Shown one piece after another: positions 45,759 to 54,557 of a stretch of 64,000 bases of DNA. The notes under the pieces were generated by a model. The model saw only the letters and a list, made by a program, of their open reading frames with translations. It ran no database searches and had not been told where the DNA came from. The DNA is from Psychroserpens sp. NJDZ02 (GTDB taxonomy: Bacteria > Bacteroidota > Bacteroidia > Flavobacteriales > Flavobacteriaceae): contig NZ_CP039451.1 in the NCBI RefSeq assembly GCF_004843725.1, forward strand, positions 3,726,001 to 3,790,000, given 5' to 3'. The first letter of the stretch is position 1. Each line of letters begins with the position of its first letter. The translations under genes were made by a program, and so were the position numbers.

Positions 45759-46697
45759 ATGAACAGAAGTACCCTAAAAAAATACTACCTAATTATGCTA
45801 TTACTGGCCGTTATCGTCGGTTGTAAAGATAAAGAAACTTCCGCACCAGATAATACTGTAGACAACAGTAGTAGTAAAATTGAAGAAGATGGAGCTCTAG
45901 ACGTTAAAACGTCTAATTTTTCCGACAATGACCAATCATTAATTTGCTTGTGGTCAAAAGTAGGTCTTAGAGATATCCCTGGAAGAAAAGGTGCAAAATA
46001 TCTGACGACCATCTATTTTGGAGAAACCGTAAAATTTTTAGGAGAAAAAGAAACCGCTAGTGATAATAAAGAGTATTTAAAAGTAGAGCTATCTGATGGT
46101 TCGGAAGGTTGGGTTTATGACCTTTTGTTTTCAGAAAATGGTAAGTTAGCAGTACTTAAAAAACCTTTAGCAATATACAAAAGACCAGATGTAATGGAAT
46201 TTGTAGGTAATAAGTTTGATAGAGGTGATATTGTTGTGCTGTTAGATCAGAGTAAAGGAGAGTGGGAAAAAATAACGGGTTTTGAAAAGAAGAATGAAGG
46301 TTGGATTAAAAAAAGTGATGCTTTTGTCTACGATGATTTAGATATTAAATTAGCCATTTTATACAATAGAGCTATTAATGAAGATAGCAACTCTAAAAAA
46401 CAAAAAAAACTTAAATTGATTACTGGTAACCCTGCGTTTCAAAACTCAAGCTTTATTGATATTGTAGAAAAAGCTTTGGTAAGAGACAATGGCATCAATT
46501 ATGGAATTATTAACGATCCTGATGGCTATACTAATATGAGAGAAGGTAAAGGGACTGATTATGCTATAGTAAAAAAAGTATTTGACGATGAAAAATTTAC
46601 TATTCAACGTAATGATGGTGATTGGTCTTTAGTACGTCTTATGGATGGTACTAGCGGATGGATACACGGTAGTCGTATAACAATAGTGAGTGAATAA
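45759..46697 (+). CDS. SH3-domain lipoprotein, copy 1
   Basis: A 312-residue lipoprotein with lipobox IVGC (Cys about 20) after MNRSTLKKYYLIMLL. After an acidic linker it has bacterial SH3-like modules: VGLRDIPGRKG...VKFLGEK...GSEGWVYD (about 70-125), AIYKRPDVMEF...GEWEKITG...GWIKKSD (about 135-190) and a C-terminal one, TNMREGKGTDYAIVKKV...WSLVRL...GWIHGS (about 250-305). These modules bind peptidoglycan or peptides in the periplasm. The Met at 45759 is chosen over 45678 because the duplicated copy has its ATG at the same point of the duplicated leader and the lipobox then falls correctly. It is a tandem paralogue of the next gene. Confidence 0.82.
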   Translation: MNRSTLKKYYLIMLLLAVIVGCKDKETSAPDNTVDNSSSKIEEDGALDVKTSNFSDNDQSLICLWSKVGLRDIPGRKGAKYLTTIYFGETVKFLGEKETASDNKEYLKVELSDGSEGWVYDLLFSENGKLAVLKKPLAIYKRPDVMEFVGNKFDRGDIVVLLDQSKGEWEKITGFEKKNEGWIKKSDAFVYDDLDIKLAILYNRAINEDSNSKKQKKLKLITGNPAFQNSSFIDIVEKALVRDNGINYGIINDPDGYTNMREGKGTDYAIVKKVFDDEKFTIQRNDGDWSLVRLMDGTSGWIHGSRITIVSE

Positions 46698-46863
46698 CAA
46701 ATAGTCTATTTTATAAAAAAGCACTACTCATTAAATGTCTTTTCCTATTAAAAAAGAACAAGAGAAAAGGCAAGAGAAAAAATAGTGACATAATTTAATT
46801 CGTATTCTATTCAAATTGGATTATATTTATCGCTGTTAAAAAATCAATACTAAACCAAGTAAA

Positions 46864-47883
46864 ATGAAAAAAAACTCATTAAAAAAGTACTACTTAATTA
46901 TTTTATTACTATCCGTTATAGTCGGTTGTAAAGATAAAGACACATCGTCTTCTTCTAATAACGACATGGAGACTAGCACTGATTCAGAGCGCGGTAATGA
47001 TTCAGACTCTGGTGATGATTTAGACGTTAAAACCTCTAACTTTTCCGAGAGTGATAAATCATTAATCTGTTTATGGCCTAAAGTTGGCTTACGTGATATA
47101 GCAGGAAGAAAAGGCGCCAAATATTTAACAACAATCTATTTTGGAGAAACCGTGAAATTTTTAGGAGAAAAAGAAACTGCTAGTGATAATAAAGACTATT
47201 TAAAAGTTGAGTTGTCTGATGGTCAACAAGGTTGGGTATACGATTATCTATTATCTGAGAATGGCAAATTAGCAGTATTAAAAAATACTTTAGCGATTTA
47301 TAAAAGACCTGATGTTATGGAATTTGTAGGTAACAAGTTTGGACGAGGAGATATTGTTGTTGTTTTAAATGAATCTAAAGGTGACTGGCAAAAAGTGACT
47401 GGTTTTCAAAAAGAAAATGAAGGTTGGATTCAAAACAGCGATAACTTTGTTTATGACGAGTTGGATATTAAGTTAGCCATTTTATACAACAGAGCTATAA
47501 ATGAAGACAGTCAATCTAAAAAGCAGAAAAAGCTTAAATTAATTACTGACAACCCAGCATTTCAACAATCTAGTTTTATTGATATTGTTCAAAATGCTTT
47601 AATTGGTGATGATAATGATGCGTATGGTGAAGATGATTTTAGCGAATTAGACGCGTCTATAAGCTCTGATCAATTATATATTAGTACTGATGTCTTAAAT
47701 GCGAGAAGCAACCCTAATTCTGAGGAAGACAATGTCGTTTTTCAATTAGAAAAAGGAGATGTATGTGATATTATTGAGAAAGGAAATTTTGAAACTATAA
47801 GAGACAATAGCAGTAATTGGTATAAAATTAATTTTAATGGTAATGAAGGTTGGGTTTTTGGCTACTTCACTTCAAAAAAATAG
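46864..47883 (+). CDS. SH3-domain lipoprotein, copy 2
   Basis: The 339-residue tandem paralogue of the preceding gene has lipobox IVGC after MKKNSLKKYYLIILLLSV. Residues about 60-235 are closely similar to copy 1, including VGLRDIAGRKG, VKFLGEKETASDNK, AIYKRPDVMEFVGNKFGRGD and the helical LAILYNRAINED segment. The C-terminal SH3 module (about 270-335, LNARSNPNSEEDNVVFQL...WYKINF...GWVFGYF) is clearly different from that of copy 1. Duplication followed by replacement or fast divergence of the last domain is the likely history. A terminator follows 33 nt later. Confidence 0.82.
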   Translation: MKKNSLKKYYLIILLLSVIVGCKDKDTSSSSNNDMETSTDSERGNDSDSGDDLDVKTSNFSESDKSLICLWPKVGLRDIAGRKGAKYLTTIYFGETVKFLGEKETASDNKDYLKVELSDGQQGWVYDYLLSENGKLAVLKNTLAIYKRPDVMEFVGNKFGRGDIVVVLNESKGDWQKVTGFQKENEGWIQNSDNFVYDELDIKLAILYNRAINEDSQSKKQKKLKLITDNPAFQQSSFIDIVQNALIGDDNDAYGEDDFSELDASISSDQLYISTDVLNARSNPNSEEDNVVFQLEKGDVCDIIEKGNFETIRDNSSNWYKINFNGNEGWVFGYFTSKK

Positions 47884-47915
47884 ATTAAAATTTTAATTAC
47901 TTTATCTGATTAAAT

Positions 47916-47950
47916 AAAAAAACCTTCGTTAATAACGAAGGTTTTTTTTT
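47916..47950 (+). terminator. Rho-independent terminator after the SH3 lipoprotein pair
   Basis: AACCTTCGTT (47921-47930) and AACGAAGGTT (47934-47943) with a 3-nt loop, preceded by an A-run and followed by eight T. Confidence 0.9.
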
Positions 47951-47995
47951 GGAATTAAACCTTGTCAGATTTTAGAAGAGCAAACAAAAAGACAT

Positions 47996-48349
47996 ATGGT
48001 AACATCAACAGATTATTTAGACTTTATAAAAGATCAATTGGCCACTTGGAAACCAATAATTACAAAAAAAATGTTTGGTACTATTGGGTTGTATGCTGAT
48101 GGTTTAATGTTTGGTATAATAGCTAAAGACACCATTTACTTTAAAGTAGATGCGACCAACAAAAACTACTATTTAGATGCAGGCTCTGCACCGTTAAGAC
48201 TTTTTAAAAATGATACCATAGTGCCCTCTTTTTATGATGTTCCTGTAGAAATTATTGAAGACTATATACAATTTGTTGTTTGGGCAGAGTCGGCATTAGC
48301 GATTCAAAAACGGGGTAATAAACAAAAAAAGACAATAAAGTGTTATTAA
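47996..48349 (+). CDS. TfoX/Sxy N-terminal domain protein
   Basis: The 117-residue protein fits the TfoX N-terminal domain. It has the signature KKMFGTIGLYADGLMFGIIAKDTIYFKVD, LDAGSAPLRLF and the final Y-x-VP.EI.ED segment, with a basic tail (KRGNKQKK). In gammaproteobacteria Sxy/TfoX activates competence genes with CRP, but the stand-alone N-terminal proteins common in Bacteroidota have no known role. It is a short monocistronic gene after a strong terminator. Confidence 0.82.
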   Translation: MVTSTDYLDFIKDQLATWKPIITKKMFGTIGLYADGLMFGIIAKDTIYFKVDATNKNYYLDAGSAPLRLFKNDTIVPSFYDVPVEIIEDYIQFVVWAESALAIQKRGNKQKKTIKCY

Positions 48350-48443
48350 GTAATTATCTTTTTGCTATGCTAATAAAGTGTTACTTATTTAATTTGCTAA
48401 TACATTAAATAATAAATATTTAGGATGTAATAACTTAAATTAT

Positions 48444-48451
48444 TAACTTTG
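48444..48451 (+). promoter_or_regulatory. -7 box (TAACTTTG) before the C1q-like exported protein gene
   Basis: TAACTTTG fits TAnnTTTG, 10 nt before the ATG at 48462. No TTG lies at the -33 distance. Confidence 0.4.
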
Positions 48452-48461
48452 ATAAAAAAAT

Positions 48462-49097
48462 ATGCACAAAATTATTTTTATATTTATTTCTTCACTTTTT
48501 TCTTTTACGCTGTATGCTCAAGTAGGTATTAACACAACGGATCCCCAAGAAACATTGCACGTACAAGGTTCTGTAAGGATTGAAGACGGCTCTGAAGGAA
48601 CCGATAAGGTCTTGACTTCTGATGCTGATGGTACAGGAACTTGGAAACAATCAAAAATCAGTAATATCATTGGTGTTTTAGGAGCTGGTGTTGATGTACC
48701 TTACAATACTAGTGCTTATTTACAAACAGGTACATCTATTACGTTGCCTCCGGGTAAGTATGTTGTTAATGTCAGTATGTTATTAACTCAAACATCTGGA
48801 AGAGCAGTAAATGATAGTAATTTTTGGTTGCGTTCTTCATTTTCTGATAGTAATGTTGGCGTCGGTATTTCTGGAGACATTGTAAATGGAGGGAATTTAA
48901 TTAGTGGTAACCATATACCTAGTGCTATATATTCAATACTCTCAGGTTTTGTATTCATTAATAATAGTACTGCAGTAGATAAAACGTATTACTATATTGT
49001 AGGAAATTGCACGACATTTAATACAACAGCTACTATTAATAGTTTTGGTGGAACCACATGGGCAGAAAATAACATAGTTGCTTATAGAATTGATTAA
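48462..49097 (+). CDS. Exported protein with tail-fibre-like repeat and C1q-like C-terminus
   Basis: The 211-residue protein has a signal peptide (1-19, TLYAQ). It then has the segment VGINTTDPQETLHVQGSVRI, extremely common at the start of Bacteroidota surface proteins, and KVLTSDADGTGTWK. The remainder (about 65-211) is a beta-rich domain with LPPGKYVVNVSMLLTQ and a final NNIVAYRID strand resembling the C1q/TNF-like jelly roll. It may assemble as a trimer at the cell surface. No T9SS sorting domain is present. Confidence 0.7.
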   Translation: MHKIIFIFISSLFSFTLYAQVGINTTDPQETLHVQGSVRIEDGSEGTDKVLTSDADGTGTWKQSKISNIIGVLGAGVDVPYNTSAYLQTGTSITLPPGKYVVNVSMLLTQTSGRAVNDSNFWLRSSFSDSNVGVGISGDIVNGGNLISGNHIPSAIYSILSGFVFINNSTAVDKTYYYIVGNCTTFNTTATINSFGGTTWAENNIVAYRID

Positions 49098-49370
49098 TAT
49101 CCAGAGATTATCAATAATTTATTTAGTGTAGCCTTTAGCTTTTTTTTAACGATTGTTGTGCATACTTATTTGTACATCATTAGTAAGGGAAATAAAAAGC
49201 CTATTTATAAAGACATGCAAGTGTTTAGGCTGACGATGATAGCGATCTATTGAAACCTGTTGTTATAAGTAAAAAGTAACGGTGATTTTCAAAAACTATA
49301 ATTCAGTTTACACTGTGCGCTTTTAAAGTTTTATAGCATTAAAAAAACATTTAGTATAAACTTAAAAACC

Positions 49371-50225
49371 CTATTCCATAATAGCTTTTAACTCAACTGT
49401 TTTCCATTCAGTGTTAACGGATATCAATTGCTTTAAAACAGCGATATGACTAGCTCCCATAAGTATCATAATACGGTTGTCCTTAGATTGAGTATATTTC
49501 TGAATTAATCCATAACTATAGATGTTTCTTTTAATCCATTCGGATGCTAGAAAAGAACCTACCGTACTATTTAAATCACCACCTTTATTGGCTCCTTCTA
49601 AGTACCATGACAAATCAAGCTGTCGTTGTTTGTCGTCATTTAAGAAGTATAAAATGTCTTTAAGAGACCGTTGTTCAGAAACTAGTGTATTATAATTGGA
49701 TTCATAGTGTTTTATGTCCGCATTAAAAGAAGAAATGAGTGTGGTTTGTTTAGCTAATTCCATAGCTTTCATTAAACTATCATAAGGAAATTGGGTATTT
49801 CTAAAATCAATACCATACACACGGTCCTGTTTTAATGTTTTGGCCACTCTGAAACCAAGTTGATAAATTTCATTTCTTTTGTCAGTTCCCCATTTTGTTG
49901 TTTTATACAAGTTAAGAAGGGAATCTAATTTTGGTTGATAGTCTAAAGTTCTTTCCACAAAAATCTTATCTGGTTTAAATGCTGCTATTTTATTTGCAAT
50001 GTCATTTAAGTCTTTTTGATAGGTGGCAGAAAGGATATCAATTTCATTAGTTTGGGTAACATCAAAACCTGCTTTTTTGTAGTTATTCCAGTGTGAAGTT
50101 CCAACAAGTAACACTTCTGTTTTTATAGTATCCAATTGTTTTTTTTCGTCATCAAGTGTATTATTACCTTGTTTAGTATTACATGAAACAAGGACTAAGC
50201 CTATAATTAAAAGTGAATTTTTCAT
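49371..50225 (-). CDS. DUF5694-type lipoprotein (TraB/PrgY-like fold)
   Basis: A 284-residue lipoprotein with lipobox LVSC (Cys15). The body has LLVGTSHWNN near the start, AFKPDKIFVERTLDYQPKLD, GIDFRN and, near the end, RIMILMGASHIAVL. These GTxH, E-R and GASH features are those of the DUF5694 group related to TraB/GumN-type putative metallo-proteins. The catalytic role is unproved. It is divergent from the LytS/LytTR genes. Confidence 0.72.
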   Translation of the reverse strand: MKNSLLIIGLVLVSCNTKQGNNTLDDEKKQLDTIKTEVLLVGTSHWNNYKKAGFDVTQTNEIDILSATYQKDLNDIANKIAAFKPDKIFVERTLDYQPKLDSLLNLYKTTKWGTDKRNEIYQLGFRVAKTLKQDRVYGIDFRNTQFPYDSLMKAMELAKQTTLISSFNADIKHYESNYNTLVSEQRSLKDILYFLNDDKQRQLDLSWYLEGANKGGDLNSTVGSFLASEWIKRNIYSYGLIQKYTQSKDNRIMILMGASHIAVLKQLISVNTEWKTVELKAIME

Positions 50226-50430
50226 TTTGTTCGTTTTATGATTACTTCAAAAGTAGTAGCGTAACGTATATGATAGTGCCAGTTTTTGATGACTACCATC
50301 AAGCATTCCATTAACGATATAAGGCACACAACATTTAATTTTGTTGTATGATTTTAGGGTTTCGTCCTAGAAAAGACGGGGTATATATTTAAATTTAAAG
50401 ATTATAGTTATTTAAAGATACTTTTGTAAA

Positions 50431-51444
50431 ATGAATATAAAAAAAGAATGGACCTATCATGGCTTATTAGCGCTGCTTTTATTAGCACTGCAGCTACTTC
50501 AAGTTTTTGTTCTTAAAGAAAAACAAGGCTTTTTTAAATTACAAAGCCTACTACTGGAAACCACGTTTTACAGTACTTGTATAATTATCTACTTTATTAA
50601 TTTTAAAATAGTTTGCCCGTATTATCTTAAGCGAATAAAGATTGCTCAATTTTTAATAGCTTTAGTAGTCCTGTTTTTATTATTTGCAGGGATTAGGTAT
50701 CTATTGGAGGAGGTTATATTGTTTAATATTACAGGGTTTCATAATTATTACGAGAAGACAAGGAAAGTGGGGTTTTATATTCTTGATAATTCTTATTATG
50801 CCATAAAACCTATTCTATATAGTACTTTAGCGTATTTGGCGATTAAATTAATGGAGACCAATAATCATAATAAAGCTGAATTAGATCATTTAAAATCTCA
50901 AATTAGCCCGCATTTTCTTTTTAATACACTCAATGCTTTTTATGTTGAATTAATTGATGACAAGCCTGAGACAGCTAAAGATATTCATAAATTATCCGAA
51001 TTACTTCGGTACGTGACTTATGATTCTCAAAAAGATTTTGTGTTTTTATTTAATGACATTAAATTTTTAGAAGACTATATTCATTTCTTTAAAAAACGAT
51101 TTGAGAACGAGTTTTCCGTTGACTTTAAGGTTTCTGGCAGAGTACATAACCAACAAATACCAGCACTGGTTTTAATTCACTTTATAGAAAATTTGTTTAA
51201 ACATGGCGTTGTAAACGATAAGAATAATCCCGCAACCATTAATTTATTTATTGATGAAGACTTTATAATATTAAAGACTAGAAACAAGATCTTAACGTCA
51301 GAAAAATTTATGGCTTCAGGAATCGGTACCAAAAATGTAAAACGTAGATTGTCAACATTATTTAGTTCAAATTATGAATTAGTTTATACCAATGACACTC
51401 CTTATTTTAATACCCATTTAAAAATGCCGCTATGGAAAAAATAA
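50431..51444 (+). CDS. LytS/YehU-type sensor histidine kinase
   Basis: 337 residues. Four membrane helices (about 11-27, 42-58, 70-92 and 123-140) precede a His-kinase domain of the LytS class. The phospho-acceptor box LKSQISPHFLFNTLNAF has its His at about 161, followed by LSELLRYVTYD and an N-box region ALVLIHFIENLFKHG with IENLFKHG in place of the common VENAIKHG; the C-terminal GIGTKNVKRRL is the G-box. It would sense an unknown signal in the membrane and phosphorylate the LytTR regulator. It overlaps that gene by 13 nt. Confidence 0.9.
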   Translation: MNIKKEWTYHGLLALLLLALQLLQVFVLKEKQGFFKLQSLLLETTFYSTCIIIYFINFKIVCPYYLKRIKIAQFLIALVVLFLLFAGIRYLLEEVILFNITGFHNYYEKTRKVGFYILDNSYYAIKPILYSTLAYLAIKLMETNNHNKAELDHLKSQISPHFLFNTLNAFYVELIDDKPETAKDIHKLSELLRYVTYDSQKDFVFLFNDIKFLEDYIHFFKKRFENEFSVDFKVSGRVHNQQIPALVLIHFIENLFKHGVVNDKNNPATINLFIDEDFIILKTRNKILTSEKFMASGIGTKNVKRRLSTLFSSNYELVYTNDTPYFNTHLKMPLWKK

Positions 51445-52145
51445 AAAAATGTATTATAGTAGATGATGAGCCGCCAGCAATACGCTTATTAGAAAAATAT
51501 ATTGATAAAGTGGCCTTTTTAGAGCTTATTACGACAACCACAAACTCTTTAGAAGCACTTCAAATCATGGAAAAGGAGGACATCGATTTAGCTTTTTTAG
51601 ACATACAAATGCCAAATTTAACGGGGATTCAGTTATCTAAAATTGTTAACGACAAAACTAAAATTATCTTTACTACAGCATACCCACAATTTGCATTAGA
51701 AAGTTATGATTTAAATGCGGTAGATTATTTATTGAAACCTTTTGATTTTGAGCGCTTTTACAGAGCTGTATCTAAAGTGAATGTTTCAAGTAAAACACAA
51801 GACATTAATACTACCGCAGCGTCATATTTATTTGTGAAAACAGATGGGAAAAACAATTTTGAAAAAATAAATAATTCAGATATTCTATACATAGAAGGGT
51901 TAAAAAACTATGTTGCCATTCACTTAAAAAACAATAAACAGATAATAACTTATAATACTTTAAAGCATATTAGCGAGAGTTTACCAACTCACAATTTTAT
52001 TCAAATCCATAAATCGTTTATAGTCGCTATTATTCATATCGAAAAAACAAATTCCATTGTGGTTCAAATAAATGGAAAAGAGCTGCCTTTAGGAAATACA
52101 TACAAAAGCTTATTTTTTGATAGAATTGAAAAAAACAAATTGTAA
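51432..52145 (+). CDS. LytTR-family response regulator
   Basis: 237 residues. The receiver domain (1-120) has VDDEPP, the phospho-acceptor Asp57 in FLDIQMP, and TTAY with LKPFD as the conserved Thr and Lys regions. The LytTR DNA-binding domain (about 138-235) has NSDILYIEGLKNYVAIHL and FIQIHKSFIVAI. It pairs with the overlapping sensor kinase. Targets are unknown; the adjacent nucleoside hydrolase operon is a candidate. Confidence 0.92.
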   Translation: MEKIKKCIIVDDEPPAIRLLEKYIDKVAFLELITTTTNSLEALQIMEKEDIDLAFLDIQMPNLTGIQLSKIVNDKTKIIFTTAYPQFALESYDLNAVDYLLKPFDFERFYRAVSKVNVSSKTQDINTTAASYLFVKTDGKNNFEKINNSDILYIEGLKNYVAIHLKNNKQIITYNTLKHISESLPTHNFIQIHKSFIVAIIHIEKTNSIVVQINGKELPLGNTYKSLFFDRIEKNKL

Positions 52146-52311
52146 TTAACAGTAGTTAAGAGAGCTATCGCACATAGATAGTGAATAAAATAGACGAGTA
52201 ATGTTTAATCTTTTTGTACGACCAAGGGTAGAATCAATCATAAATAGTGTCAATTATACATTTGATTGTATTAAAACAAATACAAACACTGTCTACCAGT
52301 ATAGAAAACAC

Positions 52312-53301
52312 ATGCAAAACATAAATAACACCTTTAAAAAAGAAAAAGCCTTACATTTTAATAAAGTCATTAAAAGTGCTTTATTACAATACATATTTAT
52401 AAGCGTTGCTTTTGTTAATGCAACTGTTGTAGGTCAGGAGTTGGACCAGCGTTTACCACTTATTATTGATGCAGATACTGCAAACGAAGTCGATGATCTT
52501 TACGCTATTGTTCGTGCCATTACAGAACCTACATTTAATATTCTAGGTATCACATCCGCACAGTTTCATACCTCGCCTTTAGCTACAGATAATACAGTTC
52601 AAGAAAGTCAGGAAATTAATGAAACTATATTGCAATTAATGGGGCAGGAGTCCATTCCGTTACCATTAGGGAGCAATGTTCCATTACAGAATAATACAAA
52701 TCCAGCAAGTTCTCCTGCGTCTAATTTTATAGTAAAAATGGCGCATCAATTACCTGTCAATCAAAAATTGAATGTCGTAGTATTAGGATCTTGTACTAAT
52801 ATTGCGAGTGCCATTTTGGAAGATCCATCTATAATAAAAAAACTAAAAGTCCATTATCTTGGATTTTGGCATGATGTAGACACTAATACTTATAATAAAA
52901 AGGAATTTAATTCTGGCAATGATCCTATCGCGGTAGAGGTACTTTTAAACACTAAAGACCTTGATTTGACTATTATGACGGCAACCACTAGCCAGCACCT
53001 TGTATTTACAAAAGCAGAAGTAGACCTTAATTTAAAAAATAAAGACGGTATTTCCGATTATTTGATCAATAGATGGGAGACTTACCAACGTTGGTGGACC
53101 AAAGATGATCCAGAAAAAAACAGTTGGATTATGTGGGATGTTGCCATTATAGAAGCATTGGCTAATCCTGAATTATCAAAAACGAAATCTTTTCTAACAC
53201 CACCAGAAAATACGCAACGAGTAATAGATATCCATACGAAAATAGAGGTAGATAAAATGACTGCCGATTTTTGGAAAAGCTTGAATAATTATAAACATTA
53301 G
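52312..53301 (+). CDS. Exported nucleoside hydrolase family protein
   Basis: A 329-residue enzyme of the inosine-uridine nucleoside hydrolase fold that hydrolyses the N-glycosidic bond of nucleosides to base plus ribose. The calcium-binding Asp cluster is DADTANEVDD (the family has DTDPGxDD; the form here with two extra residues is one I recall from Bacteroidota exported members), followed by AIVRA. The family segments VLGSCTNIASAI and FNSGNDPIAV, and the terminal WDVAIIEAL, are present. A hydrophobic stretch (about 21-38 from the Met at 52312) ahead of GQELD looks like a signal peptide, so it is likely periplasmic. An earlier in-frame ATG at 52201 gives an atypical extension and is not preferred. 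It ends 3 nt before the sugar-kinase gene. Confidence 0.82.
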   Translation: MQNINNTFKKEKALHFNKVIKSALLQYIFISVAFVNATVVGQELDQRLPLIIDADTANEVDDLYAIVRAITEPTFNILGITSAQFHTSPLATDNTVQESQEINETILQLMGQESIPLPLGSNVPLQNNTNPASSPASNFIVKMAHQLPVNQKLNVVVLGSCTNIASAILEDPSIIKKLKVHYLGFWHDVDTNTYNKKEFNSGNDPIAVEVLLNTKDLDLTIMTATTSQHLVFTKAEVDLNLKNKDGISDYLINRWETYQRWWTKDDPEKNSWIMWDVAIIEALANPELSKTKSFLTPPENTQRVIDIHTKIEVDKMTADFWKSLNNYKH

Positions 53302-53304
53302 AAT

Positions 53305-54282
53305 ATGTATCTAGAGGCAACTAATTCCATTTCAGATTTTGAAACGTGTTTAAATTCCATTGGTTTTTTAGACCCAAAGCAAGAACACATAAAAACTGTC
53401 GAAAAACCTGGAGAAGGTAATATGAATGTGGTTCTTAGAATACGTACCAATACGCGTTCTTTTATTGTTAAGCAATCCCGACCTTTTGTTCAAAAATATC
53501 AAGATATACCTGCGCCTATTGAGCGTATCGCTGTAGAGTATCAGTTTTATAAAGCCGTTACCAATAAAAGCATTAAACCTCACATTCCTGAAATACTAAG
53601 TTATAGTGCCGATAATTATTTGTTATTATTAGAAGATTTAGGTGATTGTCAGGATATGTCATCCTTGTATGATGATAAGCATATCAGTAAATCACAACTG
53701 GATCAACTGATAAGTATTGCCTCTCAAATTCATAAATCAAAAGCTATAGATTATCCTAAAAACAAGGCCTTACGGTTACTTAATCACCAACACATATTTG
53801 TACTTCCTTTTGCTAAGGCTAATGGTTTTTCTTTAGATACAATCCAGGAAGGCTTAGAGGAGCTAGCACTTAATTATAAGTCTGATAACCTCTTAAAAAA
53901 AGAAATAGAAAGAGTAGGAGAGCAATACTTAGCGGAAGGCAATACGTTATTACATGGCGACTATTATCCAGGAAGTTGGATGGCTAAAGGTGACCATATT
54001 TATGTGATTGATCCAGAATTTAGTTTTATGGGCTTTGCCGAATTTGATATAGGTGTACTAGTGGCGCATAGTATTATGATTAACATGGATATAGGCTGTC
54101 TTCAAACCATAACAACAACCTATCCAGAACCACTTAACAACCAATTACTCGCAAAAGTAGCAGGTATAGAAATTATGCGCAGAATAATAGGTTTAGCGCA
54201 ATTGCCTTTAAACAGATCAATTCAAGAAAAGAAAATACTTTTAAAAATGGCGCATGCTTTGATTCTTGATGAAAATAATTAG
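53305..54282 (+). CDS. APH-fold kinase, similar to 5-methylthioribose kinase
   Basis: A 325-residue aminoglycoside-phosphotransferase-fold kinase. The N-lobe segment KPGEGNMNVVLRI, VKQSRPFV and the middle LLLEDLGD are like those of methylthioribose kinase (MtnK). The catalytic loop reads LLHGDYYPGSWM and the metal-binding segment VIDPEFSFMGFAEFDIG. It lies 3 nt after the nucleoside hydrolase gene, which suggests that it phosphorylates the sugar (ribose or methylthioribose) freed by that enzyme, or acts on a nucleoside-like sugar after uptake. The exact substrate cannot be read from sequence. MtnK is usually about 400 aa, so this is a shorter relative. Confidence 0.75.
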   Translation: MYLEATNSISDFETCLNSIGFLDPKQEHIKTVEKPGEGNMNVVLRIRTNTRSFIVKQSRPFVQKYQDIPAPIERIAVEYQFYKAVTNKSIKPHIPEILSYSADNYLLLLEDLGDCQDMSSLYDDKHISKSQLDQLISIASQIHKSKAIDYPKNKALRLLNHQHIFVLPFAKANGFSLDTIQEGLEELALNYKSDNLLKKEIERVGEQYLAEGNTLLHGDYYPGSWMAKGDHIYVIDPEFSFMGFAEFDIGVLVAHSIMINMDIGCLQTITTTYPEPLNNQLLAKVAGIEIMRRIIGLAQLPLNRSIQEKKILLKMAHALILDENN

Positions 54283-54557
54283 TATTATATAAAACTGTCC
54301 TTTTACTACGTTTTCTTCATGAGTGTTTCTACGTATATACTGTACATGATTTTTGACATCAAAAGATTAGGAAATAAGGCTTTTATGCGTTTTTCTATAT
54401 ATTATAACATTCAATAAATAAAAACTTAACAAAATTAATTACCTTGTCAGTGTTTATAGTTTGACTTTCATTTATTTGATTTTTGAAACTAAAACTTATC
54501 GTAAACCATAGCCGATAAGATAACCTTTTGTACTAACCAAGACAAAAACTCAACCTG
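54283..54557. other. Intergenic region, nothing specific seen
   Basis: 275 nt, AT-rich; no hairpin or consensus promoter found. Confidence 0.5.

Noticed and set aside
50419..50426. TACTTTTG matching the -7 consensus before the LytS-type kinase gene
   Set aside because: It ends 4 nt before the ATG, no TTG lies at -33, and such a position would leave no leader.
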